64,000 nucleotides of DNA from Roseovarius nubinhibens ISM (GTDB taxonomy: Bacteria; Pseudomonadota; Alphaproteobacteria; Rhodobacterales; Rhodobacteraceae): NCBI RefSeq assembly GCF_000152625.1, contig NZ_CH724156.1:1434966-1498965 (forward strand), written 5' to 3'. Under the pieces are notes generated by a model. It made no database searches. It worked only from the letters and a program-made list of their open reading frames with translations, and was not told where the DNA came from. The position numbers and the translations under genes are program-made. This document shows, piece after piece, positions 16,950 through 26,140 of this stretch (its first letter is position 1; every line of letters begins with the position of its first letter).

Positions 16950-17858
16950 ATGTTCACTATCGCCGCCCTCTATCATTTCACCCGGTTCGATGACCCGGCC
17001 GCGCTGCGCGGGCCGCTGTTGCAGCTCTGCGAGGCGGAGGGGATCAGCGGCACGCTCTTGTTGGCGCGTGAAGGGGTGAATGGCACGATTGCCGGGCCGC
17101 GGGCGGGGATCGAGCTTGTGCTGGCGCATCTGCGGGGGTTGCCGGGCTGTGCGGGGCTTGAGCATAAGGAAAGCCAGTCGGCCGAGCAGCCGTTTCGCAG
17201 GCTCAAGGTGCGGGTCAAGAAAGAGATCGTCACCATGGGGCAGCCGGATGTCGATCCCTTGGCCAAGGTCGGCCATTATGTCGAGCCCGAAGCCTGGAAC
17301 GCGCTCATCCAGAGCCCCGATGTGGCGGTGATCGACACGCGCAATGATTACGAGGTGGCGATCGGCACATTTCAGGGCGCAATCGACCCTGAAACAGCCA
17401 GTTTTCGCGATTTTCCGAAATGGTGGGAAGAGAATAAGGCGCGGTTTCACAACAAGAAAATCGCCATGTTCTGCACCGGCGGCATTCGCTGTGAGAAATC
17501 CACCAACTACCTGATCGGGCAGGGGGTGGAGGAGGTCTATCACCTCAAGGGGGGCATCCTCAAATATCTCGAAGAGGTGCCCGAGAGCGAGAGCACCTGG
17601 GATGGCGAGTGTTTCGTCTTTGACGGGCGGGTGTCGGTGGGCCATGGGCTGCGCGAAGGGCCGCATGAGCTCTGCTATGCGTGCCGCCGTCCGATCCTGC
17701 CCGAGGACATGAAACGGGACGATTATGAGCACGGTGTATCCTGTCGGTATTGCGTCGGTGAAACGACGGTGGCCGATAAGGAGCGGTTTCGCGAACGTCA
17801 AAAGCAGATCGCCCTCGCCGAAGCGCGGGGCGACAAGCATATGCGGTTTCTCGACTGA
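16950..17858 (+). CDS. trhO: tRNA uridine(34) hydroxylase TrhO (rhodanese family)
   Basis: TrhO (YceA) makes 5-hydroxyuridine at the tRNA wobble position. The 302-residue protein has an N-terminal acylphosphatase-like domain (AREGVNGTIAG), a rhodanese domain with AVIDTRNDYE and the active-site loop CTGGIRCEKS (Cys175, Cys181), and a C-terminal Cys-rich region (ELCYACRRP, SCRYC). ATG 16950 fits the family start. Part of an 11-bp repeat pattern lies in its 3' end. Downstream the gene order breaks into a decayed island. Confidence 0.92.
   Translation: MFTIAALYHFTRFDDPAALRGPLLQLCEAEGISGTLLLAREGVNGTIAGPRAGIELVLAHLRGLPGCAGLEHKESQSAEQPFRRLKVRVKKEIVTMGQPDVDPLAKVGHYVEPEAWNALIQSPDVAVIDTRNDYEVAIGTFQGAIDPETASFRDFPKWWEENKARFHNKKIAMFCTGGIRCEKSTNYLIGQGVEEVYHLKGGILKYLEEVPESESTWDGECFVFDGRVSVGHGLREGPHELCYACRRPILPEDMKRDDYEHGVSCRYCVGETTVADKERFRERQKQIALAEARGDKHMRFLD
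17745..17770. repeat. Partial 11-bp repeat inside trhO
   Basis: CGGTATTGCGT (17745-17755), then CGGTGAAACGA (17756-17766), then CGGT, keep the 11-base register of the arrays at 37032 and 61671. It encodes a conserved SCRYC segment, so codon constraint could also produce it by chance. Confidence 0.3.
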
Positions 17859-17869
17859 TCAGCCCATCT

Positions 17870-18133
17870 GAGCAGGGTTGCGGGCGACCCCGGCCAGAGG
17901 GCCGAGGCGGTTTTCGTCTGTTTCGCTTTGGCCTTGAAGTTCGGGAATCGCACATAGCCTAAGAATGCGCCGCAGCGGCCCCGCCTTTCCAGAGGCGAGT
18001 CATTCCGGCAGCTGGGGCAGGCTTTACATAAACGTAAGGGATCGCGCGGGAGACAGATCACGTCCTCGACGGAACCTCCCGGTACAGCCGTGGCCTTAGC
18101 CGCATGCGCAAGACGGTGCAGGGCGTCAGCCAT
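17870..18133 (-). pseudogene. Degenerate zinc-ribbon protein remnant
   Basis: On the minus strand an open stretch of about 88 codons from MADALHRLAHAAK includes CKACPSCRNDSPLERRG and FLGYVRFPNFK. This resembles the C4 zinc ribbon of topoisomerase or restriction-type proteins (CPxC, then FLGCxxFPxC), with the later two Cys replaced by Tyr and Phe. The frame begins just after a stop and the protein is not otherwise recognisable. I read it as a decayed fragment; its original function is not known. Confidence 0.4.
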
Positions 18134-18650
18134 TCGGGCGTTGCGGTCGTCCAGTCAGGTCTCGGGCGTGATCGGCATCGCCAGCCTCGGCGGGGCGCGC
18201 ATCGGCGCCTCATCCAGGTTGCAGAACCGCCCGGGCTGGGCCTGCCAAATATCGCCTGAGCGTTAGCCCGCGTGCAGATAGAACAGGACCGCGATCTTTC
18301 GGAGCACGCTTGCCGCGTCTGCCTCCGCTTCCAGATACCGTAAAGGCGCGAAGTCACGGCGAAGGAATGTCAGCGGCAGGATCGCCGCCGTCGCCGTGTC
18401 CAGGATGATCTTGCTTGCTGCCATCAGCGGTTCCCTCTGGGGCGCGGCACAATTGCCGATCGCCGGCAGCATGCGAGGCACAACATCGGAAGCGATGATA
18501 TCCGTACCCGAGACGCGCCATTGTATCAGCGGCGAATGTGTCGGACAATTGGGATGCTGTGGCGACAAGCCCCTTGAATAATTTCCAGATCGTCTTCTGT
18601 CAGCGTGTGGTGACTGCCATCCGCAGCAGGGGCCAGCCGCACGCGAAAGC
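18134..18650. other. Non-coding or decayed stretch in the accessory island
   Basis: This 0.5-kb stretch has no ORF with a ribosome-binding site. A minus-strand frame (18263-18688) contains a coherent piece around AILPLTFLRRDFAPLRYLEAEAD that looks protein-like but that I cannot place in a family. The stretch lies between the zinc-ribbon remnant and the recombinase remnant, so it probably derives from the same lost element. Confidence 0.35.
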
Positions 18651-18800
18651 ATGGTCATCACCCGCGGCAAAGGCAAGCAGCGGGGCAAGCCGCCAAAGTT
18701 TTGACAAACCGCAATGCGATCTCTGTCGGATGCTTAGCACGGGCGACTATTCCACCAGCGAACTGGCTGAAGTGTTTTCCGTGTCTAAACCGTTTCCGAG
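18651..18800 (+). pseudogene. Frameshifted serine recombinase (resolvase/invertase) C-terminus
   Basis: One frame from 18651 gives ITRGKGKQRGKPPKF and then stops. The next frame continues with DKPQCDLCRMLSTGDYST and SELAEVFSVSKP. Joined, they match the linker and helix-turn-helix tail of Tn3-type resolvases and DNA invertases (GKPPKL, then RRML-GDY-SELAELFSVSRPTVYR). The catalytic domain is absent and the reading is split by a frameshift, so this is a dead relic. It is the clearest sign that a mobile element once occupied the trhO-ugd interval. Confidence 0.6.
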
Positions 18801-18995
18801 ACCCTCAATCGGCATAAGACCTGACGTTCGCAGCGCTCCGCCTGAATTCAAAGGATGCGGAGCTTAGCGAAATTTCTCTGCAAAATCTTCATGATACAGA
18901 TTGGCCAGAAATAAGCGCGGATATTCGTTCTTGCAGTTTTGCTTCCATTTTGATCGAATTTCACAAGGCGAGTGTAAATATTTTAAAGGTGCCCT

Positions 18996-19715
18996 GTGAA
19001 ATCCACGCGAAATTACCTAAAGCAATTCAGTAAGATTGCTGGTTTGGTTATTTTCGCCCTGATGCTTTTGATCAGCCCGCCTGCGATGGCCGACACCGAT
19101 CAGGCCGCCTGTTACGGCGAAACTCTGGAAGTCTCGCTTCTCAGTTTGTCTAAGAACGATGGCAGAATCCGGGAAAGAACCGTTTTTGCGCTTCCCTCCC
19201 CCAACGCATGGTTGGTGATATCCGAAGGCGGTGAGCATCTGCATGATATGCCCTGCCAGGATGAACCGATAGACGTGAGCAAAATCTGGGGCGGATTTAT
19301 TGATGCCAGAATGGGCCATGGGGATTTTGGTGTTCCGGGCATCGACGGCGTGCGGGTTAGATGGTTGAGACTATCAGGCGCCGGCGCGGAAATTTCGGGA
19401 CGAATCGAACAGTTTTTCATTTCGGAAACGGTCAGTAATGGTGTGCTTTTTGAATCCGGTTTTTACCATCAGATCGGTCAAAATACGACTGCCACTGGCG
19501 GTGGCTGGGTGTTTCCTGAAGCGTATCAAAGTCCGATTGGCACAAAAATTCATATGGGCTGTACAGGAACGTGTCGTGTTGAATACCGCATCTTTTCAAA
19601 CTTGAATCTGGCTTATGAGCTTTTGTTGGATGATGAAAACACGATCCCGGATTGGATAGCGATTGATCGATACGTGCGGTCGGTGATTTTAAGCTGGATT
19701 GTCGAGGACGAGTGA
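18996..19715 (+). CDS. Exported hypothetical protein
   Basis: I do not recognise this 239-residue protein. It has a basic N-terminus, a hydrophobic signal segment (residues 12-29) and a probable signal peptidase site after AMA (residue 32). The mature part has four Cys (39, 87, 189, 193), enough for two disulfides, no further membrane segment, and beta-rich composition. GTG 18996 has AAAGGTG just upstream. The gene and its leader are visibly richer in A/T than the flanking core genes, which suggests transfer. Its stop overlaps the start of the next interrupted ORF. Confidence 0.7.
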   Translation: MKSTRNYLKQFSKIAGLVIFALMLLISPPAMADTDQAACYGETLEVSLLSLSKNDGRIRERTVFALPSPNAWLVISEGGEHLHDMPCQDEPIDVSKIWGGFIDARMGHGDFGVPGIDGVRVRWLRLSGAGAEISGRIEQFFISETVSNGVLFESGFYHQIGQNTTATGGGWVFPEAYQSPIGTKIHMGCTGTCRVEYRIFSNLNLAYELLLDDENTIPDWIAIDRYVRSVILSWIVEDE

Positions 19716-19909
19716 TGCCGTTTACCTTTTCCCAAAGCTAGAAAGACGAACTTGACACTCTAATAGTTCAGGCACTTAGTGCTTTTGGCAGTGATCGTGG
19801 TGGCTCCGGGCTGTTTTCAAAAGTCTATGATGCGTTGCTGGGCATGATTTCCGATGAGGGGCTGGTGGGTGTAGCCGGCCCGGCCGGCGATGTGGTATCA
19901 AGCGGCTAA
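19715..19909 (+). pseudogene. Small overlapping ORF interrupted by an amber codon
   Basis: ATG 19715 overlaps the stop of the exported protein (TGATG). The frame reads MPFTFSQS, then TAG at codon 9 (19739-19741), then continues open for 55 codons (KDELDTLIVQALSAFGS..., Gly-rich end) to TAA at 19907. The coupling and the long open remainder suggest a former second gene killed by a nonsense mutation, or a truncated start of a longer protein. No family is recognised. Confidence 0.4.
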
Positions 19910-19915
19910 GTGGTC

Positions 19916-21241
19916 TCACGCCTCGGGGAAGAACCCGGCGCGGCCCACCGAATCATAGGCTTCGAACCCGGCGCGCTTGGCATCCTTGGGGGAATAGATG
20001 TTGCGCAGATCGGCCATGCGCGGGGTCTGCATCCGTTTCGCCAGCCGCTTGAGATCGAGCGCGCGAAATTCATTCCACTCGGTCAGGATCACCAGAAGAT
20101 CGGCCTTTTGCGCGGCCTTGTAGGGATCGTCGACCCATTGCACGCCCGGCAAGAGCGCCTCGCCCTCGTGATGACCTTGCGGATCGCAGACCCGGACCTT
20201 GGCCCCGGCGCCCACCATGGCGGGCACGATGGTCAGCGAGGGCGCGTCGCGCATGTCGTCGGTATTGGGTTTGAAGGTCACGCCGAGCACTGCCACCGTC
20301 TTGCCATTGAACGAGCCGCTGCAGAGATCGAGCAGCTTGTCGATCATCCGGCGCTTCATCTCTTCGTTCACCGAGATGACCTTTTCGGTGATCTGCATGG
20401 GCAGCCCGTGTTCCTGGCCGATGCGGGCGAGGGCGCGGGTGTCCTTGGGGAAGCAGCTGCCGCCATAGCCGGGACCGGCATGGAGGAATTTATTGCCGAT
20501 CCGCCCGTCGAGCCCGATGCCATGGCTCACCTTTTTCACATCCGCGCCGGTGCGTTCGCAGAGCGCGGCGATCTCGTTGATGAAGGTGATCTTGGTCGCG
20601 AGAAAGGCGTTGGCGGCGTATTTGATCATCTCGGCGCTTTCCAGATCGGTGGTCAGGATCGGGAAATCGCGCAGGTAGAGCGGGCGGTAGACCTCGGCCA
20701 TGACCTCGGCGGCGCGGTCGCTCTGAACCCCGACGACGATGCGGTCGGGTTTCATGAAATCGTCGATGGCCGCGCCTTCGCGCAGGAACTCGGGGTTCGA
20801 AGCAACATCGAAATCGAGCCCGGGATTGGCCTTTTTCACCACCTGTTTGACGCGGCGGTTGGTGCCGACGGGCACGGTCGATTTGGTGACGATCACCACA
20901 TAGTCGCTGGCGGCCTGGGCAATCTCTTCGGCGGCGGCCATGACATAGCTCAGATCGGCGTGACCATCGCCGCGCCGGGTCGGCGTGCCGACCGCGATGA
21001 ACACCGCCTCGGCCCCGTCGACGGCGGATTTCAGATCGCCGGTGAACGAGAGGCGGCCCGCCTCGACGTTTTTCTCCATGAGCCGGTCGAGGCCCGGTTC
21101 AAAGATCGGCACCTCGCCGCGTTCGAGCATCGCAATCTTGTTGGGGTCCTTGTCGACGCAGACCACATCATGACCGAAATCGGAGAAACACACACCGGAA
21201 ACAAGACCAACATAGCCCGTGCCGATCATCGCAATTTTCAT
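19916..21241 (-). CDS. ugd: UDP-glucose 6-dehydrogenase
   Basis: Ugd oxidises UDP-glucose to UDP-glucuronate with two NAD. The 441-residue protein begins with the Rossmann motif IGTGYVGLVSG. It has KSTVPVGT (residues 120-127), the catalytic cysteine in GPGYGGSCFPKDT (Cys263) and the GVTFKPNTDDMRDAPS segment of the C-terminal domain. ATG 21241 is the family start; the frame extends upstream without support. With galU nearby it supplies glucuronate for a surface glycan. It is divergent from kdsD across a 206-bp gap. Confidence 0.95.
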   Translation of the reverse strand: MKIAMIGTGYVGLVSGVCFSDFGHDVVCVDKDPNKIAMLERGEVPIFEPGLDRLMEKNVEAGRLSFTGDLKSAVDGAEAVFIAVGTPTRRGDGHADLSYVMAAAEEIAQAASDYVVIVTKSTVPVGTNRRVKQVVKKANPGLDFDVASNPEFLREGAAIDDFMKPDRIVVGVQSDRAAEVMAEVYRPLYLRDFPILTTDLESAEMIKYAANAFLATKITFINEIAALCERTGADVKKVSHGIGLDGRIGNKFLHAGPGYGGSCFPKDTRALARIGQEHGLPMQITEKVISVNEEMKRRMIDKLLDLCSGSFNGKTVAVLGVTFKPNTDDMRDAPSLTIVPAMVGAGAKVRVCDPQGHHEGEALLPGVQWVDDPYKAAQKADLLVILTEWNEFRALDLKRLAKRMQTPRMADLRNIYSPKDAKRAGFEAYDSVGRAGFFPEA

Positions 21242-21447
21242 GGGAAAGCCCCTTAGACTGGAAACGCTCGGTTTGGGGATGTTGTGGGCCATGGGCGCGC
21301 GCGAAGTCAATCGCGCCAAGGCCAAACCCCGGTGGTGGCGGCATATTTCCCGATGGGCGCGCCTTTGCTGCATCGCCAAGCCGGGGCTTTCCCTTGGGCC
21401 GGGGGCGGGGTATCACGCAAGGATATATGCCATTCCGGAGCCTGATG

Positions 21448-22407
21448 ATGAGCCTGCCGCCGAAACCCGCCGAGATTGCCCGCGAGGTTCTGACCATCGA
21501 GGGCGAGGCCCTTCTGGCGATGCGCGAGGCGCTGTCGGAGAGTTTTGACCGGGTGATCGAGCTGCTGCTCGATGTGCGCGGGCGGGTGATCGTGTCGGGC
21601 ATGGGCAAGTCGGGCCATATCGCCCACAAGATCGCCGCCACCATGGCCAGCACCGGCACCCCGGCGCAGATGGTACATCCCGGCGAGGCGAGCCATGGCG
21701 ATCTTGGCATGATCACCGCGCAGGATGCGGTGATTCTCATCTCCAATTCCGGCGAGACCCGCGAGCTTGCCGATATGATCGCCCATACAAGGCGGTTTTC
21801 CATTCCGCTCATCGCGATCACCAAAAAGGCCGAGAGCACGCTTGGCCAGCAGGCCGATCATGTGCTCGAACTGCCGGATGCGCCCGAGGCCTGTGGCATC
21901 GGCATGGCGCCGACCACCTCGACCACCTGCACGCTGGCGCTGGGCGATGCGCTGGCGGTGGCGCTGATGACGCAGCGCGGGTTCGAGCGCGAGAATTTCC
22001 TCGATTTCCACCCCGGCGGCACGCTTGGGGCGCAGCTTCTCAAGGTGGGGAGCGTGATGCACAAGGGCGATGCGCTGCCCATCGTGCATGAGCATAGCAG
22101 CATGGGCGAGACCTTGATCGAGATGACGGCCAAGGGGTTTGGCGTGGCGGCGGTGGTCGAGCGTGGCATTCTCACCGGGGTCATCACCGATGGCGATTTG
22201 CGGCGCAACCTCGATGGGCTCATGGAGCGCAAGGCGGGCGAGATCGCCACGCGCCACCCGCGCAGCACGCGGCCCGATATCCTGTTGACCGAGGCGCTCG
22301 GCGTGATGAACGCCAACAAGATCAGCGCGCTTTTCGTGGTGGATGCGGAGGGCCGGCTTCAGGGTCTGGTGCATATCCATGACGCGCTGCGTGCGGGCGT
22401 GGCCTAA
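21448..22407 (+). CDS. kdsD: Arabinose-5-phosphate isomerase KdsD
   Basis: KdsD converts ribulose-5-phosphate to arabinose-5-phosphate, the first step to Kdo. The protein (about 319 aa) has an N-terminal SIS domain (GMGKSGHIAHKIAATMASTGTP; HPGEASHGDLG; SNSGETREL) and two C-terminal CBS repeats. Possible starts are ATG 21445 and 21448; the second has GGAG 7 bases upstream. It lies divergent from ugd, so sugar-acid supply genes are paired here. Confidence 0.93.
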   Translation: MSLPPKPAEIAREVLTIEGEALLAMREALSESFDRVIELLLDVRGRVIVSGMGKSGHIAHKIAATMASTGTPAQMVHPGEASHGDLGMITAQDAVILISNSGETRELADMIAHTRRFSIPLIAITKKAESTLGQQADHVLELPDAPEACGIGMAPTTSTTCTLALGDALAVALMTQRGFERENFLDFHPGGTLGAQLLKVGSVMHKGDALPIVHEHSSMGETLIEMTAKGFGVAAVVERGILTGVITDGDLRRNLDGLMERKAGEIATRHPRSTRPDILLTEALGVMNANKISALFVVDAEGRLQGLVHIHDALRAGVA

Positions 22408-22487
22408 GCGGCATTGCGGGGCGTTTGCCCGATTCTCTGGCCAATTCCCTGGCCTGATCGCTGACCGAATTTCTGACCGGCAGACAT

Positions 22488-22529
22488 AAAAAAACGGTGA
22501 CGCCAGGGAGGAGGAGGGCGTCACCGTTT
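22488..22529 (-). ncRNA. CcsR/cuckoo-like sRNA hairpin 4, also the array's intrinsic terminator
   Basis: A perfect 13-bp stem (22492-22504 with 22517-22529) encloses a 12-base loop that reads CTCCTCCTCCCT on the minus strand, and a run of seven T follows on that strand (22494-22488). It is therefore both a CCUCC-loop hairpin and a strong Rho-independent terminator for transcription coming from the DUF1127 gene. In Rhodobacter sphaeroides four CcsR sRNAs with a CCUCCUCCC loop motif lie in the same position behind a DUF1127 gene. Confidence 0.8.
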
Positions 22530-22533
22530 CTGA

Positions 22534-22567
22534 ACGTTGGTTCTAAAGGGAGGAGCGAACCGAACGT
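22534..22567 (-). ncRNA. CcsR/cuckoo-like sRNA hairpin 3
   Basis: Stem ACGTT+GGTTC pairs with GAACC and AACGT with one bulged base (22562). The loop on the minus strand contains CTCCTCCCTTTA. The conserved 13-mer CTAAAGGGAGGAG (plus strand, 22543-22555) recurs 44 and 87 bases away in the other hairpins. Confidence 0.75.
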
Positions 22568-22570
22568 GAT

Positions 22571-22616
22571 CCGGAGTGGACAGTGGCTAAAGGGAGGAGA
22601 AACCACTGAGCTCCGG
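22571..22616 (-). ncRNA. CcsR/cuckoo-like sRNA hairpin 2
   Basis: Two stem blocks, CCGGAG/CTCCGG and CAGTGG/CCACTG, are separated by a small asymmetric internal loop. The 16-base terminal loop on the minus strand carries CTCCTCCCTTTAG. Stem sequences differ from hairpins 1 and 3 while the loop is conserved, which points to selection on RNA structure and on the exposed CCUCC. Confidence 0.75.
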
Positions 22617-22622
22617 TATGTT

Positions 22623-22654
22623 GATGCCCCTAAAGGGAGGAGAAACGGGGCATC
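22623..22654 (-). ncRNA. CcsR/cuckoo-like sRNA hairpin 1
   Basis: GATGCCCC and GGGGCATC form an 8-bp stem around a 16-base loop that exposes CTCCTCCCTTTA on the minus strand. It lies 9 bases after the DUF1127 stop, so it is read as part of that transcript and presumably processed from it. Confidence 0.75.
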
Positions 22655-22663
22655 TAAACCAGC

Positions 22664-22888
22664 TTAGGACTGGTAACCGTAAACCGCCTTGCGCGAGATG
22701 GCGGTGATTTCGCCGCGGCTGATGCCGAGATCAGCGAGCGAACGATCGCTCAGGCTGGCCAGCTCGTTGCGGGTCTTGTTGTATTCGCGGCGCAGGTGCA
22801 CCTTGCGGACCAGAGCGGCAAAGAAGCCGTCTTCGGCGCGTTTCGTGGCATAGCTGCGACCGTTCAGGATGTCGGATGCGAAAACCAT
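22664..22888 (-). CDS. DUF1127 small protein, CcaF1-like
   Basis: The 74-residue protein has a basic middle (RKVHLRREYNKTRNEL) and the DUF1127 signature LSDRSLADLGISRGEI near its C-terminus. In R. sphaeroides the DUF1127 protein CcaF1 is an RNA-binding factor encoded directly upstream of the CcsR sRNAs, and takes part in their maturation. The same arrangement is seen here. ATG 22888 has GAGGTAG upstream; the longer frame to 23041 includes the promoter and is not coding. Likely stress-induced. Confidence 0.85.
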   Translation of the reverse strand: MVFASDILNGRSYATKRAEDGFFAALVRKVHLRREYNKTRNELASLSDRSLADLGISRGEITAISRKAVYGYQS

Positions 22889-22950
22889 TTTTTCTACCTC
22901 GGATGCGGGGGCGTTTGCTGCCGGCCCGCCGTGTCGTTTCTGTTGACGCT

Positions 22951-22978
22951 TAGATAAACCAATGCTGCATCTGCACAA
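22951..22978 (-). promoter_or_regulatory. Candidate promoter of the DUF1127-CcsR transcript
   Basis: On the minus strand TTGTGC (22978-22973) and TATCTA (22956-22951) are separated by 16 bases, about 60 bases before the ATG. The R. sphaeroides counterpart is transcribed by heat-shock sigma factors; this element could serve sigma-70 or an RpoH, and the sequence alone does not decide. Confidence 0.4.
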
Positions 22979-23125
22979 TCCCCGTTTGTACAATGCCGCT
23001 ATGCAGAAAATGCATAAGAGGGGCTGACATAAAAACGTCATGTTTATCAGGGCACAGAACGGCCCGCCCTTGCGCCCGGCGTCAAACCTGCCAAGTAGGG
23101 ATGAGCAATCGAGGGAGGCCCAGAG

Positions 23126-24199
23126 ATGGTGACGCGCGCGACAATCGAAGAGCAGTTGAGCCGGTTCGATCTGCCGGGGGGTGGCAATCTCGTGTCACGC
23201 GACATGATCCGGGCGTTGTCGGTCGAGGGCGGCACGGTGCGCTATGTGATCGAGGCGCCGAGCCCCGAGATCGCCCGCCAGATGGAGCCGCTGCGCGCCG
23301 CCACCGAACGCGCCATCGCGGCGCTCGAGGGGGTGGTGCATGTCTCGGCGGTGCTGACCGCCCATGGCGCGGCCCCGGCCCCGGCCAAGGCGCCGCCCAG
23401 CCTCAAGATCGGAGGTCATCCGAAACCGCAGGAGGGCAGTCTCAAGCCGGCGAGCGTCAAGTCGATCATCGCGATCGGGTCGGGCAAGGGCGGGGTCGGC
23501 AAATCGACCGTATCGTCGAACCTTGCGGTGGCCCTAGCGCGGGCGGGCAAGAAAGTGGGGCTTCTCGACGCCGATATTTACGGGCCGAGCCAGCCGCGGA
23601 TGATGGGTGTGTCGGGCCGCCCGGCGAGCCCCGATGGCAAGATCATCGAGCCGCTGCACGCGCATGGGGTGACGATGATGTCGATCGGCCTGATGCTCGA
23701 CCCGGACAAGGCGGTGGTCTGGCGGGGGCCGATGCTCATGGGGGCATTGCAGCAGATGATCAGCCAGGTGCGCTGGGGGGAATTGGATGTGCTGCTCGTC
23801 GATCTACCGCCGGGGACGGGCGATGTGCAGCTCACGCTCTGCCAGAAGGCCGAGCCCACCGGTGCGATCATCGTCTCGACGCCGCAGGATGTGGCGCTCT
23901 TGGATGCGCGCAAGGCGATGGACATGTTCCGCACGCTCAAGACGCCGATTCTCGGGATGATCGAGAATATGTCGGCCTTCCATTGCCCCGAATGCGGGCA
24001 TGAGGCGCATATTTTTGGCCATGGTGGCGTGGCGGCAGAGGCTGAGACGCTCGACCTGCCCTTCCTCGGGGCGCTGCCGATTGATCTCGACACGCGGCTG
24101 GCGGGCGACAATGGCACGCCGGTGGCGCTGGGCGACGGGCCGGTGGCCGGGGCCTATGCGGCGCTGGCGGATCGGTTGATCAAGGGCGGTCTGGTCTGA
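23126..24199 (+). CDS. mrp: Mrp/ApbC-family iron-sulfur cluster carrier ATPase
   Basis: The 357-residue protein has an N-terminal MIP18-like domain (about 1-80), a linker, and a MinD-type ATPase domain with the deviant Walker [12 protein letters not shown] (about 118-128), [16 protein letters not shown] and [11 protein letters not shown]. Cys287 and Cys290 (CPEC) are the bridging Fe-S ligands. It delivers Fe-S clusters to apoproteins in the cytoplasm. ATG 23126 has GAGGGAGG upstream. It is convergent with the lipoprotein gene, 4 bases apart. Confidence 0.93.
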   Translation: MVTRATIEEQLSRFDLPGGGNLVSRDMIRALSVEGGTVRYVIEAPSPEIARQMEPLRAATERAIAALEGVVHVSAVLTAHGAAPAPAKAPPSLKIGGHPKPQEGSLKPASVKSIIAIGSGKGGVGKSTVSSNLAVALARAGKKVGLLDADIYGPSQPRMMGVSGRPASPDGKIIEPLHAHGVTMMSIGLMLDPDKAVVWRGPMLMGALQQMISQVRWGELDVLLVDLPPGTGDVQLTLCQKAEPTGAIIVSTPQDVALLDARKAMDMFRTLKTPILGMIENMSAFHCPECGHEAHIFGHGGVAAEAETLDLPFLGALPIDLDTRLAGDNGTPVALGDGPVAGAYAALADRLIKGGLV

Positions 24200-24203
24200 G
24201 CGA

Positions 24204-25302
<1,099 letters not shown>

Positions 25303-25304
25303 TC

Positions 25305-26051
25305 ATGGCGGCGCGGCCTCTTCTGTCGCGCCTCATGGCTCTTTTTGCCCTGTTGGGGCCTTGTGTCACGGCCAGCGCGGTGCTGGCCGGATCGCCTGCC
25401 ATTGTCGAGGCCCGGTTCACCGATCCCACCACGCATTACGCCCATGGCGTGCTCGGCGATGGGGTGGAATATGCGGGGCTTGAGGCCAGGGATGCGGCGG
25501 GAGAGCGGCATCGCGTCCGCTTTGCGCCCAACACCCGTGTGTTCGAGGATATCGCGCCGCGCCTGTGGGATGTGACAGGCGATGGCGCGCCCGAGATCGT
25601 CGTGGTCGAGACCGACCCGGCGCAGGGCGCACAGCTTGCCATCTATGCGCTGGGGTCCGGGGGTCTCGTGAAGCGGGCGGCGACCCCGCATATCGGATCG
25701 CCGAACCGCTGGCTCGCGCCGATTGCGGCGGCGGATTTCGATGGCGATGGCCGCATCGAGATCGGCTATATCGACCGGCCGCATCTGGCCAAGCGGCTGC
25801 GGCTTTGGCGCTATGAGGCGGGCGAGCTGCGGCATCTGAGCGATCTTGACGGGCTGACCAACCACCGCATCGGCTGGGACCATATCCCCGGCGGGCTGCG
25901 TCTCTGTGACGGGGTGGCCGAGATGATCACCGCCGATGGCGGCTGGCAGCGGATCATGGCGGTGCGCTTTGCCGGTGGGGCGCTGCAGCCGCGCGTCTTT
26001 GGGCGCTATGACGGGCCAGAGAGCCTCAACCGCGCGACGGAATGTGAGTGA
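25305..26051 (+). CDS. Exported FG-GAP/VCBS-repeat protein
   Basis: The 248-residue protein has a signal peptide (residues 1-29, ending AVLAG) and two calcium-binding-like FG-GAP segments, DVTGDGAPEIVVVE and DFDGDGRIEIGYID, which suggest a small beta-propeller in the periplasm or at the surface. Its role is unknown. It begins 2 bases after the ferredoxin stop and may be co-transcribed. The family is widespread in the Roseobacter group. Confidence 0.75.
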   Translation: MAARPLLSRLMALFALLGPCVTASAVLAGSPAIVEARFTDPTTHYAHGVLGDGVEYAGLEARDAAGERHRVRFAPNTRVFEDIAPRLWDVTGDGAPEIVVVETDPAQGAQLAIYALGSGGLVKRAATPHIGSPNRWLAPIAAADFDGDGRIEIGYIDRPHLAKRLRLWRYEAGELRHLSDLDGLTNHRIGWDHIPGGLRLCDGVAEMITADGGWQRIMAVRFAGGALQPRVFGRYDGPESLNRATECE

Positions 26052-26140
26052 TCTCTCACGGCGCTGTGGGGCGATGTGATTTGTCCCGCGCCTCTCTGCG
26101 GTCTAGCCGGTGGCCAGACATGAATCCGAAAGGCCGCCAC

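Noticed and set aside
17870-18133. Intact zinc-finger gene
   Set aside because: The last two expected Cys are Tyr and Phe, the frame lacks a ribosome-binding site, and the block lies next to other relics.
22543-22642. Regular 13-mers at 43-44-base spacing as a CRISPR array
   Set aside because: Each repeat is in the loop of its own hairpin with compensating stems, no cas genes are present and the last one is a terminator. The CcsR-type RNA reading fits better.
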